Assembly: GCA_036784855.1 (NCBI GenBank)
Contig: JAZDSV010000057.1
Location: 1 to 64,000, forward strand
Source of the DNA: Aphelidium insulamus
Taxonomy: Eukaryota > Aphelidiomycota > Aphelidea > Aphelidiaceae
Direction of reading: 5' to 3'
Length of the DNA stretch: 64,000 bases
Shown here: positions 24,569 through 36,834 of the stretch, in pieces
Position numbering within the stretch: position 1 is the stretch's first letter
Layout of the letters: each line of letters begins with the position of its first letter
Notes under the pieces: model-generated
Told to the model about the DNA's origin: nothing
Database searches by the model: none
What the model saw: only the letters and a program-made list of their open reading frames with translations
Position numbers and translations under genes: made by a program

Positions 24569-25233
24569 ATGGTGCGTGGCGCTCGCAAACATAGTGCATA
24601 CATACATGCGTGAACACCCTGCTAACCGCGCTGAATGCAGTCTAGCGGAGTCGCCGTCGATGACCGATGCCTGGAGGTCTACCAGGACCTGAAGCTGAAG
24701 AAGAAGTTCAAGTTCATCATCTACAAGCTGAATGCCGACAACTCGAGCGTCGTGCTGGAGAAATCCGTCGAGAGTGGCAGCTACGACGACTTTGTCGCCA
24801 GTCTGCCCGCCGGAGAGTGCCGCTACGCCATCTTTGACTTTGAGTACGAGAAGCCGGGCGAGGGCCAGCGCAACAAGATCTGCTTCTTTGCCTGGTATGT
24901 GTGTGGTGGAGTGTCGTTGTCTCTTATTCAGTCGATCTTCTGATTATATCTTATCTGCATATACACTACTTCATTATTCCATCTTGCATATGTACTCATA
25001 CGTGCAGGGCACCCGACACCGCCAAGATCAAGGCCAAGATGCTGTACGCCAGCAGCAAGGACGCTCTGCGCAAGAAACTGGTCGGCATCGCCACCGAAAT
25101 CCAGGCCACCGATCTTTCCGAGGTTGCCTACGACGTTGTCCTGGACAAGGTCAGCAAGCAGGTCAGTAACTCGGGATGATATTTACGTATAATCGAGTAC
25201 TTATATATAAATACTCTGTGCATGCAGGGATGA
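24569..25233 (+). CDS. ADF/cofilin
   Basis: Exons 24569-24571 (ATG alone), 24641-24894, 25008-25161 and 25228-25233 give 138 residues, the usual cofilin size. The protein severs and depolymerises actin filaments. It begins [19 protein letters not shown], with the Ser after Met that is regulated by phosphorylation in many lineages. [21 protein letters not shown] and the actin-binding helix [21 protein letters not shown] are present. An intron directly after the initiator ATG is also known in fungal and plant cofilin genes. The last exon codes only Gly plus stop. Confidence 0.95.
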
Positions 25234-25443
25234 ATAGTTGTGGTCTTGTGGTGGCACGCATCCTGGGGCATTATCAACCGTTGCCTTGCTCAACACCAGC
25301 AATAAAATAACAACACCATTCACTTTATGTAATACATGGTCTTCTTATATTCAGTTTGCCGTGTGTTTAAATACATAGACGGGTGTGGAAGAGTGCCTTT
25401 GTGGATATTAATTCGATAATCCCGGAGTATTCAGTTGATCACA

Positions 25444-26363
25444 ATGCCACGGCCATCAACGGAAATCGCCGCCAAGTGAGTGGCGATGTGCGCGCCCTTG
25501 TGCGTGCATGTAGTTCTCCATGGCCACTCACACTCTGCGTAAAGGTACCGCCACTTTAGCGCCAGCAGGCAACGCGCCCTGCCCAGCACACAGTGCCAGA
25601 AATGCCTGCAAATGGGCCACTGGACCTACGAGTGTAAGTGTGCTTGTGTTGTGCACACGGTGCCAACGTGTACGCGCACCACCTTACTCACATCTATGCA
25701 GGCACCGGCGCCCCAGTGTACGTGTACTGTCTGCTCATATCCAAGCACATGTTCTTGGCACCAACATGCGCCCCGTAGATACAAGTCACGTCTGACGCGC
25801 ACCCAGCTGCTTCAACGGGGCATACGCGCCGTGACAACGGTGACCGGCGACACGGACACTGCCGCGGTGCAAGGAGATCCCAGTGCAACGGCAGCTGTGG
25901 CCACTCTGCCCATGACAGGTAATCGCACACTCATGTATATACTGGTGCTCATTAGCGCCATTGCAGCGAAGGCCTGGCTGATTCCATTCTACGCGCCAAG
26001 GCCGCAGAGAGAAGGCAGAGGTACTCTCTTGCATATGCATCAATGCCGGCTTAAGTGATGGGCGTGTGTAGACGCCCATCTGTGTCGTCATCGGATTCTG
26101 TTTTATCTTCGTCTGCTTCATCAGTGTCGACGCGATCCTCGTCGACAAGATCGTCGTCAGTGTCCACGGGGAGCAGCCACCACAGCCACCGACACCAACA
26201 TCGTGGTGGTGACAGTCATGACGGTCGTCGTCGTCGTCGTCGTCGTGGAAGCGTGACCAGACAGAAGCGCAGCAGTAGCCGCAGTCGTAGCCGCAGTCCG
26301 GCACCGTCTCGGCATTCCGGTCGTCGCCGGTCTCGGTCTCGCAGCAGCCGTCGTCGACTGTGA
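25444..26363 (+). CDS. ZCCHC10-like zinc-knuckle protein with RS-rich tail
   Basis: Exons 25444-25475, 25560-25633, 25702-25717, 25779-25918, 25972-26020 and 26072-26363 give 200 residues with consistent phases. The knuckle TQCQKCLQMGHWTYEC (CX2CX4HX4C) with the following TG.P.YKSR.TRTQ matches animal ZCCHC10 closely, as does the Ser-rich region (SVSSSDSVLSSSASSVSTRSS) that follows. The C-terminus is rich in Arg-Ser dipeptides, suggesting a nuclear RNA-processing role, though the function of ZCCHC10 proteins is poorly known. One exon is only 16 nt long. The acceptor of intron 4 (AAG at 25969 to 25971) was chosen because it keeps the frame LADSILRAKAAERRQRR. Confidence 0.8.
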
Positions 26364-26632
26364 CATTTCTAATATGGAATGGAATGATTTCTGGCATCTA
26401 CACATTATGATCAGCCTCGTTACGGAGAGCCACCGGGGACATGTATCTAATTCAAATACCAGTGTCCAGCTCCACGCCAAGCTAGCTGCCTGAGTCAGCA
26501 ATGTAAAGTCTGGAAGAGGAGCAATGCGAAATCTAGACTAAGATCGACGTCATGGTCGGCCAGCAATTTATTGATTTTTTGTTCGGCCATGTACCGTTTC
26601 AAAAAGTTCAGATATTGAGATTTCACTTGAAT

Positions 26633-28587
26633 TCATACCGCGTCATGTGCGCGCGGTAAGGGACTTGCCGACTTTCCGTCAAAAATGTACCGCTGTATCA
26701 AATACAAGCAGTAGGATTTCAGTGGGCCATCGGGCATGTCGTTGACGAATATAGTGAGAGAATCAAATTTGTTTGCCATAGCCATTTCTCGAATAACCCA
26801 CTTCAAAACTGTTATACTGCTGCTTTTGTGTGCTTGTACCAGCACATCATTCCCCATTGGAACGCCCAACGTGCTAAGCCATTGCAGATTGTCCAAATTT
26901 CGCGCCAGTGCACACTTTGACATGGCTTGTGTTATCTCCTGTTGCCTAGTTAGATCGTCAACCTGTGAAAGGATTGCTTTATGAATCCATTGCAGAGTTT
27001 CCAGCGAGCTTCCAGCTGCAATGTCACTAAAGCTTAGGCCCAGCGTGCTAAACTCAATTCCCATGTCACGTTGAAGCCACTGAAGGAATCCAAGGTCCCC
27101 TGGACTGCTGAATGGGACGGCCGAAGCAAGAACTTGGGCAATATCCGCGTTTGTAGCATCATCAATACGCTTAACGTAATCGATTTGCAATTTGGCCAAC
27201 TCGAAATTGCGAGCTTTAAGCGAGGGTAATAGTGCCAGAACATTGCATTGACAGCCAAGTCCAACCAAATAGTTGAACATCTCTACGCTTACTGAGTTGC
27301 TTACTGCCTCGTTGCATTCTGTAGTGAAATCGGGTCTGTTTTTCACTCTTTCCACTATCCATTTCATTGCTTGCATATTGTTCCCCATGGACGCGTGATA
27401 TAGAGTAGTGGTTGGTACCGCCGCACCTCGAATTTCCAGCCATTTTAACGCATCTCCATCGCCAAGCTCAGCGGCCACAAGAACGGCACTTTTCATTTCA
27501 TCGAAAAACTGTTCAGCACTTGCACCCTGCTTAATGATTTCAAGAGCAGCTTCCTTAATCTCCAAATTTCTTGACTTGATAGATTCGGCAAGCAAACCTG
27601 GAATGTATGACTGCTTTTCGTGCCAACTCCACACATAATTCATGTCTTCAGCATCACCATTGGCGGCGGCATAACGAACGGCCGATGACAATGACGCTTC
27701 GTATGTATCATCATTTAGCAGTCGCAGTCTTGAAATGATAAATTCAAACACTAGCCCATTTTTCATTTGAGTCGCCATAATTAACGCCATACGGAGCATA
27801 TTTATCGTGTGATCCTCTGAATACCCTTGCATAAGATTCTCAAGAGTCCACTTGAGCATCGACGAGTTTTCATTTGCAGCAGCACTAATTACTGCACCAT
27901 CTATCACTTTGCAGCTGCGGCTGAATAAAAGCATTGCAGTGGATATGTGACGATGGAATAATGCGGCAGATAAAGCATTTTCCGAAAAAATGAACTCATC
28001 GAATGGTAGCATTGTCTTTTTCTCCACAATAGCTCCGCGGTCAATAAGAAATGATACCACGTCATTTCGTCCTGCCATAGCTGCCAGCATTAAAGCTGAG
28101 ACGCCGCTCTCGGTAAGGTCATAGTTTACATCCGAGCCGCGAGATATCAACAATTGCATCACGGGGATTATCACCGTGGCATCAAGCACTTGATCGAAAC
28201 GTTCGATTTGAGTGGAACTGATCCCTAGTGAATTTAAAGTTTTAAATTCGGCATCCAGTTTCAACATCAAGCGACATGCGTAAAATACCGCTGCCTCACT
28301 GCCAAATATGGATTCCAATGCATTGACCTGCGCCAGAAGGCTACTGCTAAATGCACTTGATGTGTCCATGGCGGACTGCAAGTCGCTGGGTGGCAACCAT
28401 TCGGCAGCGCGCTCAAACTGGAAGACGTCAATTAAAGACAAGTCATATGAGCTTAAGGCTAATTACTTACCAGTCCTCCGCTGGCAACACGATCCCATTT
28501 GTTCCTCGCTATAGTCTCAGCCACTGTCAGTGTCTGCGCCAACGCTGACGACAATGACACTGTTATTAGCAGTAGGTTGCATTTCAT
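26633..28587 (-). CDS. Secreted ankyrin-repeat protein
   Basis: Exons 28587-28471 and 28417-26633 give 633 residues; the 53-bp intron starts GTAAGT. The first exon encodes a signal peptide (MKCNLLLITVSLSSALAQ). One canonical ankyrin unit is clear (SDVNYDLTESGVSALMLAAM then GRNDVVSFLIDRGA). Most of the rest is helical, with degenerate repeats such as AAELGDGDALKWLEIRGA and GSSLETLQWIHKA, likely diverged ankyrin-like units. No transmembrane segment or enzyme motif was seen. A broken paralogue follows at 29224 to 31291 with the same exon plan. The predicted secretion of an ankyrin protein suggests action outside the cell or in another cell. Confidence 0.75.
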
Positions 28588-29223
28588 GGCTAGTACCAGT
28601 TGCGAAAAGTTGCGCGCTTCACTGCTCGAAAATCAGCTCATGAATTTTTCACGCCGATCGTATCGGCGCCGATGATTGGGCGATGGGCCACGCGATTTCC
28701 AGTGTCAATCTATGCCCTAATTCGTAAAGAACCTTTTCCAGAAGATGACTGTGCAGTCGCAATATATGTATTTACGCGTTGACAGATACACACATGCACC
28801 GTCAGCAGAGCTCTGCACAGCCTGGGTGGTGATCATGTCTATTGTGTGATTATACAACATACAAAATTTAATGTGCCCAGTTACCGCTGCAACAGGTACT
28901 CCGATCGTTGTTTGAGCACATCAGATACGATACGGTATGTGTGTCGAACACGGCGGGCATTATGTAGCAACTGGCACATCTGGCTTGCGAGTCGTTTAGA
29001 TCCGTAGTGGCGACGCTCGGCATCGATGTTGAGTTTAACATGCTGCTTTTATGCAATTTTAGTGCCAATCGCCACTGACTTGGTGATAGGTATTTATACA
29101 TTGCCACCTCATACTCATACATATACATAATAAGCGATGGTGTCTATTCCAAATTTGATCTTTTTCGCTTTTTACTGATGCTTGACTCATTGCTTCGCAG
29201 GAGCATTTGTTGCAGTACGTTCC
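28588..29223. other. Intergenic, promoter side of the ankyrin gene
   Basis: It contains the shared promoter block at 28662 to 28679. The remainder (28750 to 29220) has no recognised coding sequence. Confidence 0.5.
28662..28679. promoter_or_regulatory. 18-bp block shared by the two ankyrin paralogue promoters
   Basis: ATCGGCGCCGATGATTGG lies 75 bases upstream of the ATG of the intact ankyrin gene. The same 18 bases stand at 31362 to 31379, 71 bases upstream of the start of the broken paralogue. It combines a palindromic ATCGGCGCCGAT with GATTGG, an inverted CCAAT box. Confidence 0.55.
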
Positions 29224-31291
29224 TTACCTCGTTTGCTGATGATCTCCTGCAACAAACATTTCAACGGCTTCAGTATTCCCAGTTGAGAAGCACAAGCTAG
29301 CCACCAGACGCATAGCGTCCAAGTCATTCATCAGGGATGCAAGTGCCAGAAACTGAGTAGGGTCATGCTCTGCCAGTGATTTACCGAGTCTGAAGCCTGT
29401 AATGTACCGTTTTACTGCATTTAAATACTCTGATTTGACCGCATCATCGAGCCATGATTCGACCACATTTTCCTGCTCTAATTCGACCTCATTCTCGCGC
29501 TCTGAATTGACCTCCTTCTTGAGCATCGTCTTGATGAAATCGACAACAACGCGTATTTTGTAGTCCGTCAGCAATATGAGAGTGACAAATTTTAGAATTG
29601 TTAAACTTTTACTGCCACGCGCACTGGTCAGTAACTCGGGCTCAATCGGAACTTTTAAAGTGCTGAGCCATTGCAGGTTCTTGAGGTTTCGTGCCAACGC
29701 ACACTGCGACATTGCTTGCGTGATCATCGGAATCCGAGTTTCATCATTAACGTTTGAAAGACTGGTCTCATACAGCCATCGCACGGTTGCAAGCGAGCTT
29801 CCGGCGGCAATTGAGCTAAATTGCGCAACGCTCATCTCAATTCCGTTGTCATCGCGAAGCCACTGAAGAAATCCAAGGTCCACTGGATTGCTCAATGGAA
29901 CGTTTTGGATAATATAATCGTTAATGATTTCGTTGTGGTTATCTCCTGCTGCTTGAAGCAACATTGGTATCTGACGTTTTGCCGTATTGAAATATTTCAA
30001 CGCTACGGGACAACGAGACAGCGTTCCGGCAATGTATTGTGTAATCGGTGTTTTGTCGCACTTTTTCGTGTATCCATTCCATTACTGCCAAACTGTTGCC
30101 GATCGATGCGTGCTGCAGAGCAATTGTGGGAACAGCTGCATCCTGATTTTCCAACCAATTTAATGCTTCCATATTGCCATTTTCTGCCGCCACCAGTATT
30201 GCACGACTGTACTCAGAGGCGAGCTGAGAATCACTTGCGTAGAGCTTGAGGATTTGATCAGCAGCTTTGACGGTTTCCAAACTGCCCGACTTGATGGAAT
30301 CGGCAAGCAAGTGTGGGCTCCATGATTGTTGCTGTTTGAGATCCCACGCTCTCTGCATGCCATCAGTAAACCCAGCCCGTGCAGCAGAGCGTGCTGCCAA
30401 CTCGAATTTTGTTTCGCTTGTCGCACGATCAAGCCCTTTGTATAGAGCCAGTATGAAATCGAAGACCGGACTATTTTTGGATATCGACGCAATTATTAGT
30501 GAAATGTAAATAACCTTTGCCACATCATCATCTGAGGAGTTTTTAAGAAACTCCTCAAAAGCCCATTTAAATATTGCCAAGTCTTGTCGCGCAGAAGCTA
30601 TTACTGTCATGCCAGTCACAGGAGAGTGAAGACTAAACAATACGTCTACAGTTGAAAAGTATCCATTAGCGACAGCGGCAGATAAAGCATTTGCAAAAAC
30701 AGGGAAATCCCTCAATGCTGGTTGCTGCTCAATTTTTCTTTCCACCATTGCCCCGTGATCAATCAACGAGGAAATCACGTCATTTTGTCCCGCACTGGCA
30801 GCGAGCATCAGTGCATCCATGCCGCTCGCAGTCGCGTCATAGTTGACATCGGATCCGCGGGAGACCAGTACATTGATGACCGTAATGAGCCACTCTGGAT
30901 GGACCACTCGGTCAAGACGCGATTTCACCCCAGCAGATAGATCCAGTGGTTCTTTGGACTGCACTCTGGCATCCAGTGTCAACATCAGACGACACGCGTA
31001 AAAGATGGCCGCCTCACTGCCAAACACAGACTCCAATGCGTGAACCTGAGTCAACAGCGCGCTGCTAAATTCTTTCGATGTCATCATGCCAGAGTACACA
31101 TCGTCGGGTGCAAGAATTCCGCAACGCGCGTCCACTGCAGTTCGTCAAATAATCATTCGGCGTGAAAACACAAGGCGACTTACGGTTGCTCTGATGGATG
31201 CTGGCTGCGATGGCAGCACAGATGGCGGCGGAAATGGTGCCAATGGTTGTGCCAAAGTGGTTGCAAGCAACGCGAATACCACCAGAAGCAT
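29224..31291 (-). pseudogene. Broken paralogue of the secreted ankyrin-repeat gene
   Basis: The signal-peptide exon (MLLVVFALLATTLAQPLAPF) ends at a GTAAGT donor, as in the intact gene at 26633 to 28587. The next exon begins WTRVAEFLHP, matching FERAAEWLPP of the paralogue. One base is then missing near 31110, after which the frame reads DDVYSGMMTSKEFSSALL. The body keeps SDVNYDATASGMDALMLAAS and GQNDVISSLIDHGA. Around 30000 to 30020 about 60 bases are lost relative to the paralogue and the frame changes again; the 3' part continues with DLGFLQWLRDDNGIE to a new C-terminus. With two frame disruptions it is probably not functional, unless one is an assembly error. Confidence 0.75.
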
Positions 31292-31692
31292 GGCGATGAA
31301 GTTTGAGCACGAAAGATGAAAGGGGCATTCAAGCTGCAGCGGAACGCGCACCCATAACGGAATCGGCGCCGATGATTGGACGATAGCATCACGATCTTCC
31401 ATCACTGCATAGCAAATGGCGAAGCTATAATACAACCTGTAAACTAGCCAGCCAAAACGTTTTGTGGAATTGGAAGTGGCACGTGTGCTCCATAATTTAT
31501 CATAAATAGCTGTTGTTGTAATTCCATCAGCCACACACATAATATTACTTTTCAAAAAATAACACTTTGATAATTTTAGTGCGATATAGTATTATGATGC
31601 ATTGGACCAGCTCCTATAGTATTTATGCAGATGCTGAGTTTTGTCAGATTGTCAGGAGGTGAGCGCGGTGTGAATGCTTACTGTGTCGGTAA

Positions 31693-31726
<34 letters not shown>

Positions 31727-31931
31727 CGCAACGTCGGAGAAATTGCGGACTACATATCCGCATTGCTTGAATGTAGTCTGTAGCTCTGTGACCGTTAGGC
31801 GTCGAGTTGGTATCAATACTGCTGCGGCATGCAGTTTAGTTTGTCACTTGAAAATTCCGGTGCTGCGCCACACTGATTGTTAAGGCATTGATAAGAACGC
31901 GCGCCACACTTTCCCAGAGAAGGAAGCGAAA
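31292..31931. other. Intergenic
   Basis: It contains the second copy of the shared promoter block (31362 to 31379) and a TA microsatellite at about 31696 to 31723. No coding sequence was recognised. Confidence 0.55.
31362..31379. promoter_or_regulatory. Second copy of the 18-bp promoter block
   Basis: Identical to 28662 to 28679 and at nearly the same distance from the start codon of the paralogue. Part of the similarity continues downstream (GACGAT, then ATCTTCC against GCGATG, then ATTTCC), so it may be retained from duplication as well as functional. Confidence 0.55.
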
Positions 31932-34900
31932 ATGTCCACAATTTCGGGAGTAGAGGCAGTAGCGCTGCCCGGCGAGTGCGGCGATACCACGGATAATCCA
32001 CACACCAATGCCGCGCACCATCGCGATGAGATCGACGTGGACGCGGGGGAAACGGCGCCACTGCTCCCATTTGCGCCTGGCGACAGGGCCGATAGCGCGA
32101 CATGGCGTCACGGGTCACGACAAACACGGATACAGATGCGAGAGACAGATGCGGTGCCAGATGCGGTGGTGGCCGTGGCGACATCTGCCCCGATTGATAT
32201 CGCGGTGACGCGGCTGAGTCTGGCCGTGAACCCGCCCGGCCAGTGCTGTGTGACTGGTGGCAAGGTGAAGCTGCCCGACCAAGCACCGCCACCCGCGGCC
32301 AAGAGCATATTCTCCAATGTCACGGCACAGTTCCCCGCCGGAAAACTGTGCGCCATCATGGGCGGCAGTGGCAGTGGCAAGGTGGGCACATATCGTTTGC
32401 AGGTGTGTGTGCGCAGCTAACAGAGACACTGTAGACATCGCTGCTGGAGGTGGTGCTGGGCCGCGTGACCGGCAGCAGCAAGGCCGACGGAAACACACCG
32501 CTGCGCCTGACCGGCTCTGTGCTGTACGCCGGCCAGCCGCTGAATGACAAGATGCGGCGCCGGCTGGGCTACGTGCCGCAGAATGATTTGTTGCTGCCCT
32601 ATCTGACCGTGCGGGAGACGCTGCGATTCGCGGCCGATCTGCGGCTGGGTCTGCCCGGCACTAGCGATAGTAATGGCGGTATTAACGGCTCCACCGTGGA
32701 GGATCGGGATGCGCTTGTCACGGCAACTATGCGCGAGCTGGGACTGCTGCACGTTGCCGACACCATTATCGGCGATGACCTGCAGCGCGGCATATCAGGC
32801 GGCGAGAAGCGGCGTGTCAGTGTGGGCGTGCAGCTGGTCGCGCAGCCCGATGCTCTTTTCCTGGATGGTGTGTATTGTATATATATATCTATACGATACA
32901 AGCATATGTGTAAGTAGTTTTAGCGTTCTTCTACTGACACAACTCTATTGTAGAACCCACGACGGGACTGGACGCATCAACGGCGCACAGCTTGGTGGAA
33001 ACGCTGGCGGGCATTGCGCACCGTCTGGGCAAGACAGTCATAATGTCGATACATCAGCCGCGCGCCGACATCTTCCACGTCATTGACCAGGTGCTGCTGT
33101 TGTCACACGGCCAGCTGGTGTACACCGGGCCCACCGCTGCTGTGTATGACTACTTTGCCGCGCTGGGCCACCGCTGCCCCGAGCATGTCAACATTGCCGA
33201 CTACATTATCGACATATCGTCGGTGGATTTGCGGGATGCAGATGCCGAGATGGAGTCGCGTGCTCGATTGCAGTCGCTATGCTCGCAGTGGAGTGACAAG
33301 GTGGCATCAGAGGAGAAGGAACTAGCTGCCAGTGGCGGTGCACAAAATGATGTGAAATCGAGTGGTCTGACAGATGACAACAAGTTAAATAAGGAGGCCA
33401 GCATGGTCAACGAGCAGACCGCTGCAAACCAGTCAACTTCATTTCTGTGGTCGACGTGGACGTTGATCAAGCGCAATGGCGTCAATTTGATGCGCGACCG
33501 GCTGTACACTTGGGGCTTCCTGGCACAGTGCGTGCTGCTGGCCACGGTTATCGGCTACTTGTTCTTCCAGTTGCCAGAGACGCCTTCTGGTCTGCGTTCG
33601 CGTGCCGGTGCCTCCTACGGTCCGTCCCTGTGTGTGTGTGCGCTCCTAACTGTTGTACATAATTACATTAACATCTTGGCAGTTGTTATTGGCCTGCAGC
33701 CGTACCTGCTGCTCATACTGAATGTTTACCGGCTGTGCGAAGAGTTCCGCATCTTTGACCGCGAGCGCCGGGATGGAATGTACACGGCCGCGGCATATGT
33801 GACTGGACACTTCCTGGCACACGTGGTGCCGCTGTCTGCCGTCTACACCGTCTACAGCACCATCACCTACCTGATGTTTGGATTCCGGCTGGACGCTTAC
33901 GGTCTGTACTACTTTCGCTTCCTGGCCATCAACCTGCTGCACTACTGGGCGGGTGTGGCGATGGCGTGGCTCTGCGTGTCCATCAACCGGCAGTTCGCCG
34001 TGGCCTCGCTGATTGCCAACAGCGCCACCAGTTTCTTGACGCTGTGCGCTGGCTTCTTCATCAACATTGCCTCGCTGCCGTCGTATATGGCATGGATTCC
34101 CTACGTGAGCACGTACTGGTACAGCTACCGGGCCATTCTGTCGGGGGAATTGACGGACCGCGTGTTTGCCTGTCCGCACGGCGAGCCGGGCGATGTGGTG
34201 TGCGCGGCATACAGCGGCAATGCATTCCTGGCCACGCAGGGCACGGCGCCCGATGATTTCGTGGCGCCTGCCTCGTGGATTATGCTGATTTGGTGCGTGC
34301 TGGGCGCCACGACTCTGACTGTGATGACGGTGTGGGAGCCGGCGGTGGGCGCCACCTATTCGTCTCGCCAGTTTGGCCGAAGTGGAAAATCGCGGCGTGG
34401 AAAAGTGGCCGCCACTGCTGTTGGTGCCAGTGACGGTGCGGAGAGTGTTACTGTCGGCACGGCTCCTGTGGCACGCATCGATGGTGACAGCCAGCTGCCA
34501 GCAGATACTCTGTCAGATACTGTGTCATCCCCGTGCGCCGAGTTTGGCATCGTTGCCGACAATGTCTCGGTGACATTGACGCGGCAGTCGGTTTTCGCGC
34601 GGCTACTCTGCCGTGGCTCTGACCCGGACCGCCGACTGCTGCTGAATGGCGTCAGTGCCGAATTCAAGCCCGGCCAGGTCGGCGTGATCCTGGGCAGCTC
34701 CGGCGCCGGCAAGGTGTGTCATTAGTGTCTCCGTGTGACTCATCTAATCTACTCAGAGCACCTTCTTGAATGCGATTGCCGGCCGCCTGGCGCAGACCAT
34801 GGATGGCAAATGCCGGCAGACTGGGGGCAAGCTGTTGGCGCTGCGGGATGGCGACCAGCCGGCCACCATGCAAATGGACACGGAAATGTCACGCAGGGCG

Positions 34901-36761
34901 ACAATCGCCTCCTGCCCTCTCTCACACGTATGTCCTCTGTTTGTGTATGTATGTATCTGTATGTAACCACATTACAGTGCGCGAGACAATGTACTATGCG
35001 GCCCGGCTGCGGCTTCCAGCCACTATGACCAGACAGCAGATGGAAGCACGCGCCGAGGATATCATCACCCGGCTGGGACTGCGCGAGTGTGCCGACAAAC
35101 TGGTGGGCGATGAGAATATCCGCGGCATCAGCGGCGGCGAGAAGCGGCGTCTATCGATCGGTGTGCAGTTGCTGCAGAATCCCAGCATTCTCCTTCTGGA
35201 TGGCATGTCATATGACTATATGTATACATATATATCTCACATTGTATCGCAGAGCCCACATCGGGCCTGGACGCATTCTCGGCGCACGGTGTTATGCAGA
35301 TGCTGAGTGATCTGGCGCGCGGCAAGCTGTACGGGGGAACGCGGCGCTGCACCGTCATCTGCACCATTCATCAGCCGCGGTCCGACATCTACGAACTGTT
35401 TGACACGGTGCTGCTGCTGGCCCGTGGCGGTCACGCCGTGTTCAGCGGCCCGCGCTCGCAAATGATCTCCTACTTGGAACAGTTTGGCGAGCAGTGCCGG
35501 GCGCTGGTATGTGTGCCATGTATTGCTTCGTGACTCTAATAATTGGATTCCAGACAAATCCCGCCGATTTTGCACTGGATGTGTCGACGGTGGATTCGCG
35601 GTCCGACCAGAAGCAACGGGATGGCGAGCAGCGTGTGCAGCGCCTCATTCAGGCATTCACGGCACCTGCAGACTGTGCCACCGCCGCTGCTCTAACACCG
35701 ATTGTGGCACCAAAGTCCAACAAGTGTTCACTGCAGGCTGCGCGGGACGGTTCCGGCCGCTTTGTCCTGCTGCCCGGGCTGCGGGTGATGGTGTCGCGGA
35801 GTTATCGCAATCTGTTCCGGCAGCCGCCACTCGTCATCTCACGCGTGGCCCAGGTGAGATTATCATGCAATATTATCCAACATATATATATATATATATT
35901 TATTGACACGGCAGATCGTGGCATATGGCGTGATACTGATGCTGCACTTTGCACGGCTGGACAACCGGCTGGAGAGCGTGCAGACGCGGTTCGGTGTCAT
36001 CCAGGAGCACCTGGCGCTGGTGTTTGTCGGCCTGCTGAACAATCTGGCCGTCTACCCGCAGTCGCGCAACAACTTTTACATGGAGCACGAGGAAGGCAAG
36101 TGTGATAGTTGATTGTTTGCTATACTAAACTATCTGTATGACATTACACACTCATACATCGATTATAGGTGTGGCATCCATTGGAACGTTTGCGTGGACA
36201 TATCTGCTGAATGAGATCCCGTTCGAGGTTGTGTCGGCGGTGCTGTTTGTGCTGGTGACGGACTGGCTGGGCGGACTGCAGATGAGCGGCTCCATATTCC
36301 TCACCAACAGTCTGGCGTGCTTCGCGCTGGTCAATGTGGGCGAGTCTATTGGCATTGTGTTTTGCACGTTCTTTGCCCACGTCGGCATCGCCGTCTCGTT
36401 CACCAATGTGGCCCTGTCGCTGATGGGCATGATGTCGGGCATCGTGTCGCTTGATATGCCGGCACTGTTCCGGGTGCTGACGCGGTTGACGCCGTCGTGG
36501 TACGTGGCGCAGCTGATGGTGGAACAAGAGTTTCTGTCCACGCCGATGCGGTTCACGTGCACCGTGGACCAGCTGGTGCAGTCCCCGGTCACCGGGGTGT
36601 TGGTGTGTCCCATTGCAACGGGGGAGGACGCCGTGCGGGCGTACGGCTTCGACGACAGTCTGCTGCATTCGACCAACCTGGCCTACATGCTGGGACTGGC
36701 CGTGGCCTATCGCCTCGTCTCCTACCTGATTATGCTGTGGCGGTTGCGGCGTCGCTCTTGA
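31932..36761 (+). CDS. Full-size ABCG transporter (NBD-TMD)x2; one frameshift
   Basis: Ten exons: 31932-32381, 32435-32867, 32954-33619, 33683-34713, 34757-34927, 34978-35202, 35253-35506, 35554-35853, 35915-36095 and 36169-36761, about 1435 residues. Half 1 has Walker A GGSGSGKTS, signature ISGGEKRRVSVG and Walker B/D-loop LFLDEPTTGLDAS, then a membrane domain. Half 2 has GSSGAGKST, ISGGEKRRLSIG, LLLDEPTSGLDAF and its own membrane domain. This order (nucleotide-binding domain first, two White-like halves) resembles yeast YOL075C rather than the PDR group. The substrate is probably a lipid or drug. The second and ninth inter-half introns at 35203 (GCATGT) and 36096 (GCAAGT) have GC donors. 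Exon 5 shifts frame once near 34880, before VTQGDNRLLPSLT; exon lengths sum to one base short of a multiple of three. Confidence 0.92.
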
Positions 36762-36834
36762 TCATCTGTCATGAATATATATAGAATGCAGTCATACACA
36801 TTCACATATAATTTCACACATTCCCTTTGCCACT

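Noticed and set aside
33620-33682. Coding reading of the ABCG segment between SYG and VVIGLQ
   Set aside because: The segment is an open frame, but it has clean GT-AG ends and is absent from the expected membrane-domain alignment; treated as an intron that may sometimes be retained.
36144-36676. Minus-strand open frames of about 174 codons opposite the last ABCG exon
   Set aside because: His/Gln/Arg-rich translations with no domain; the + strand encodes conserved membrane helices.
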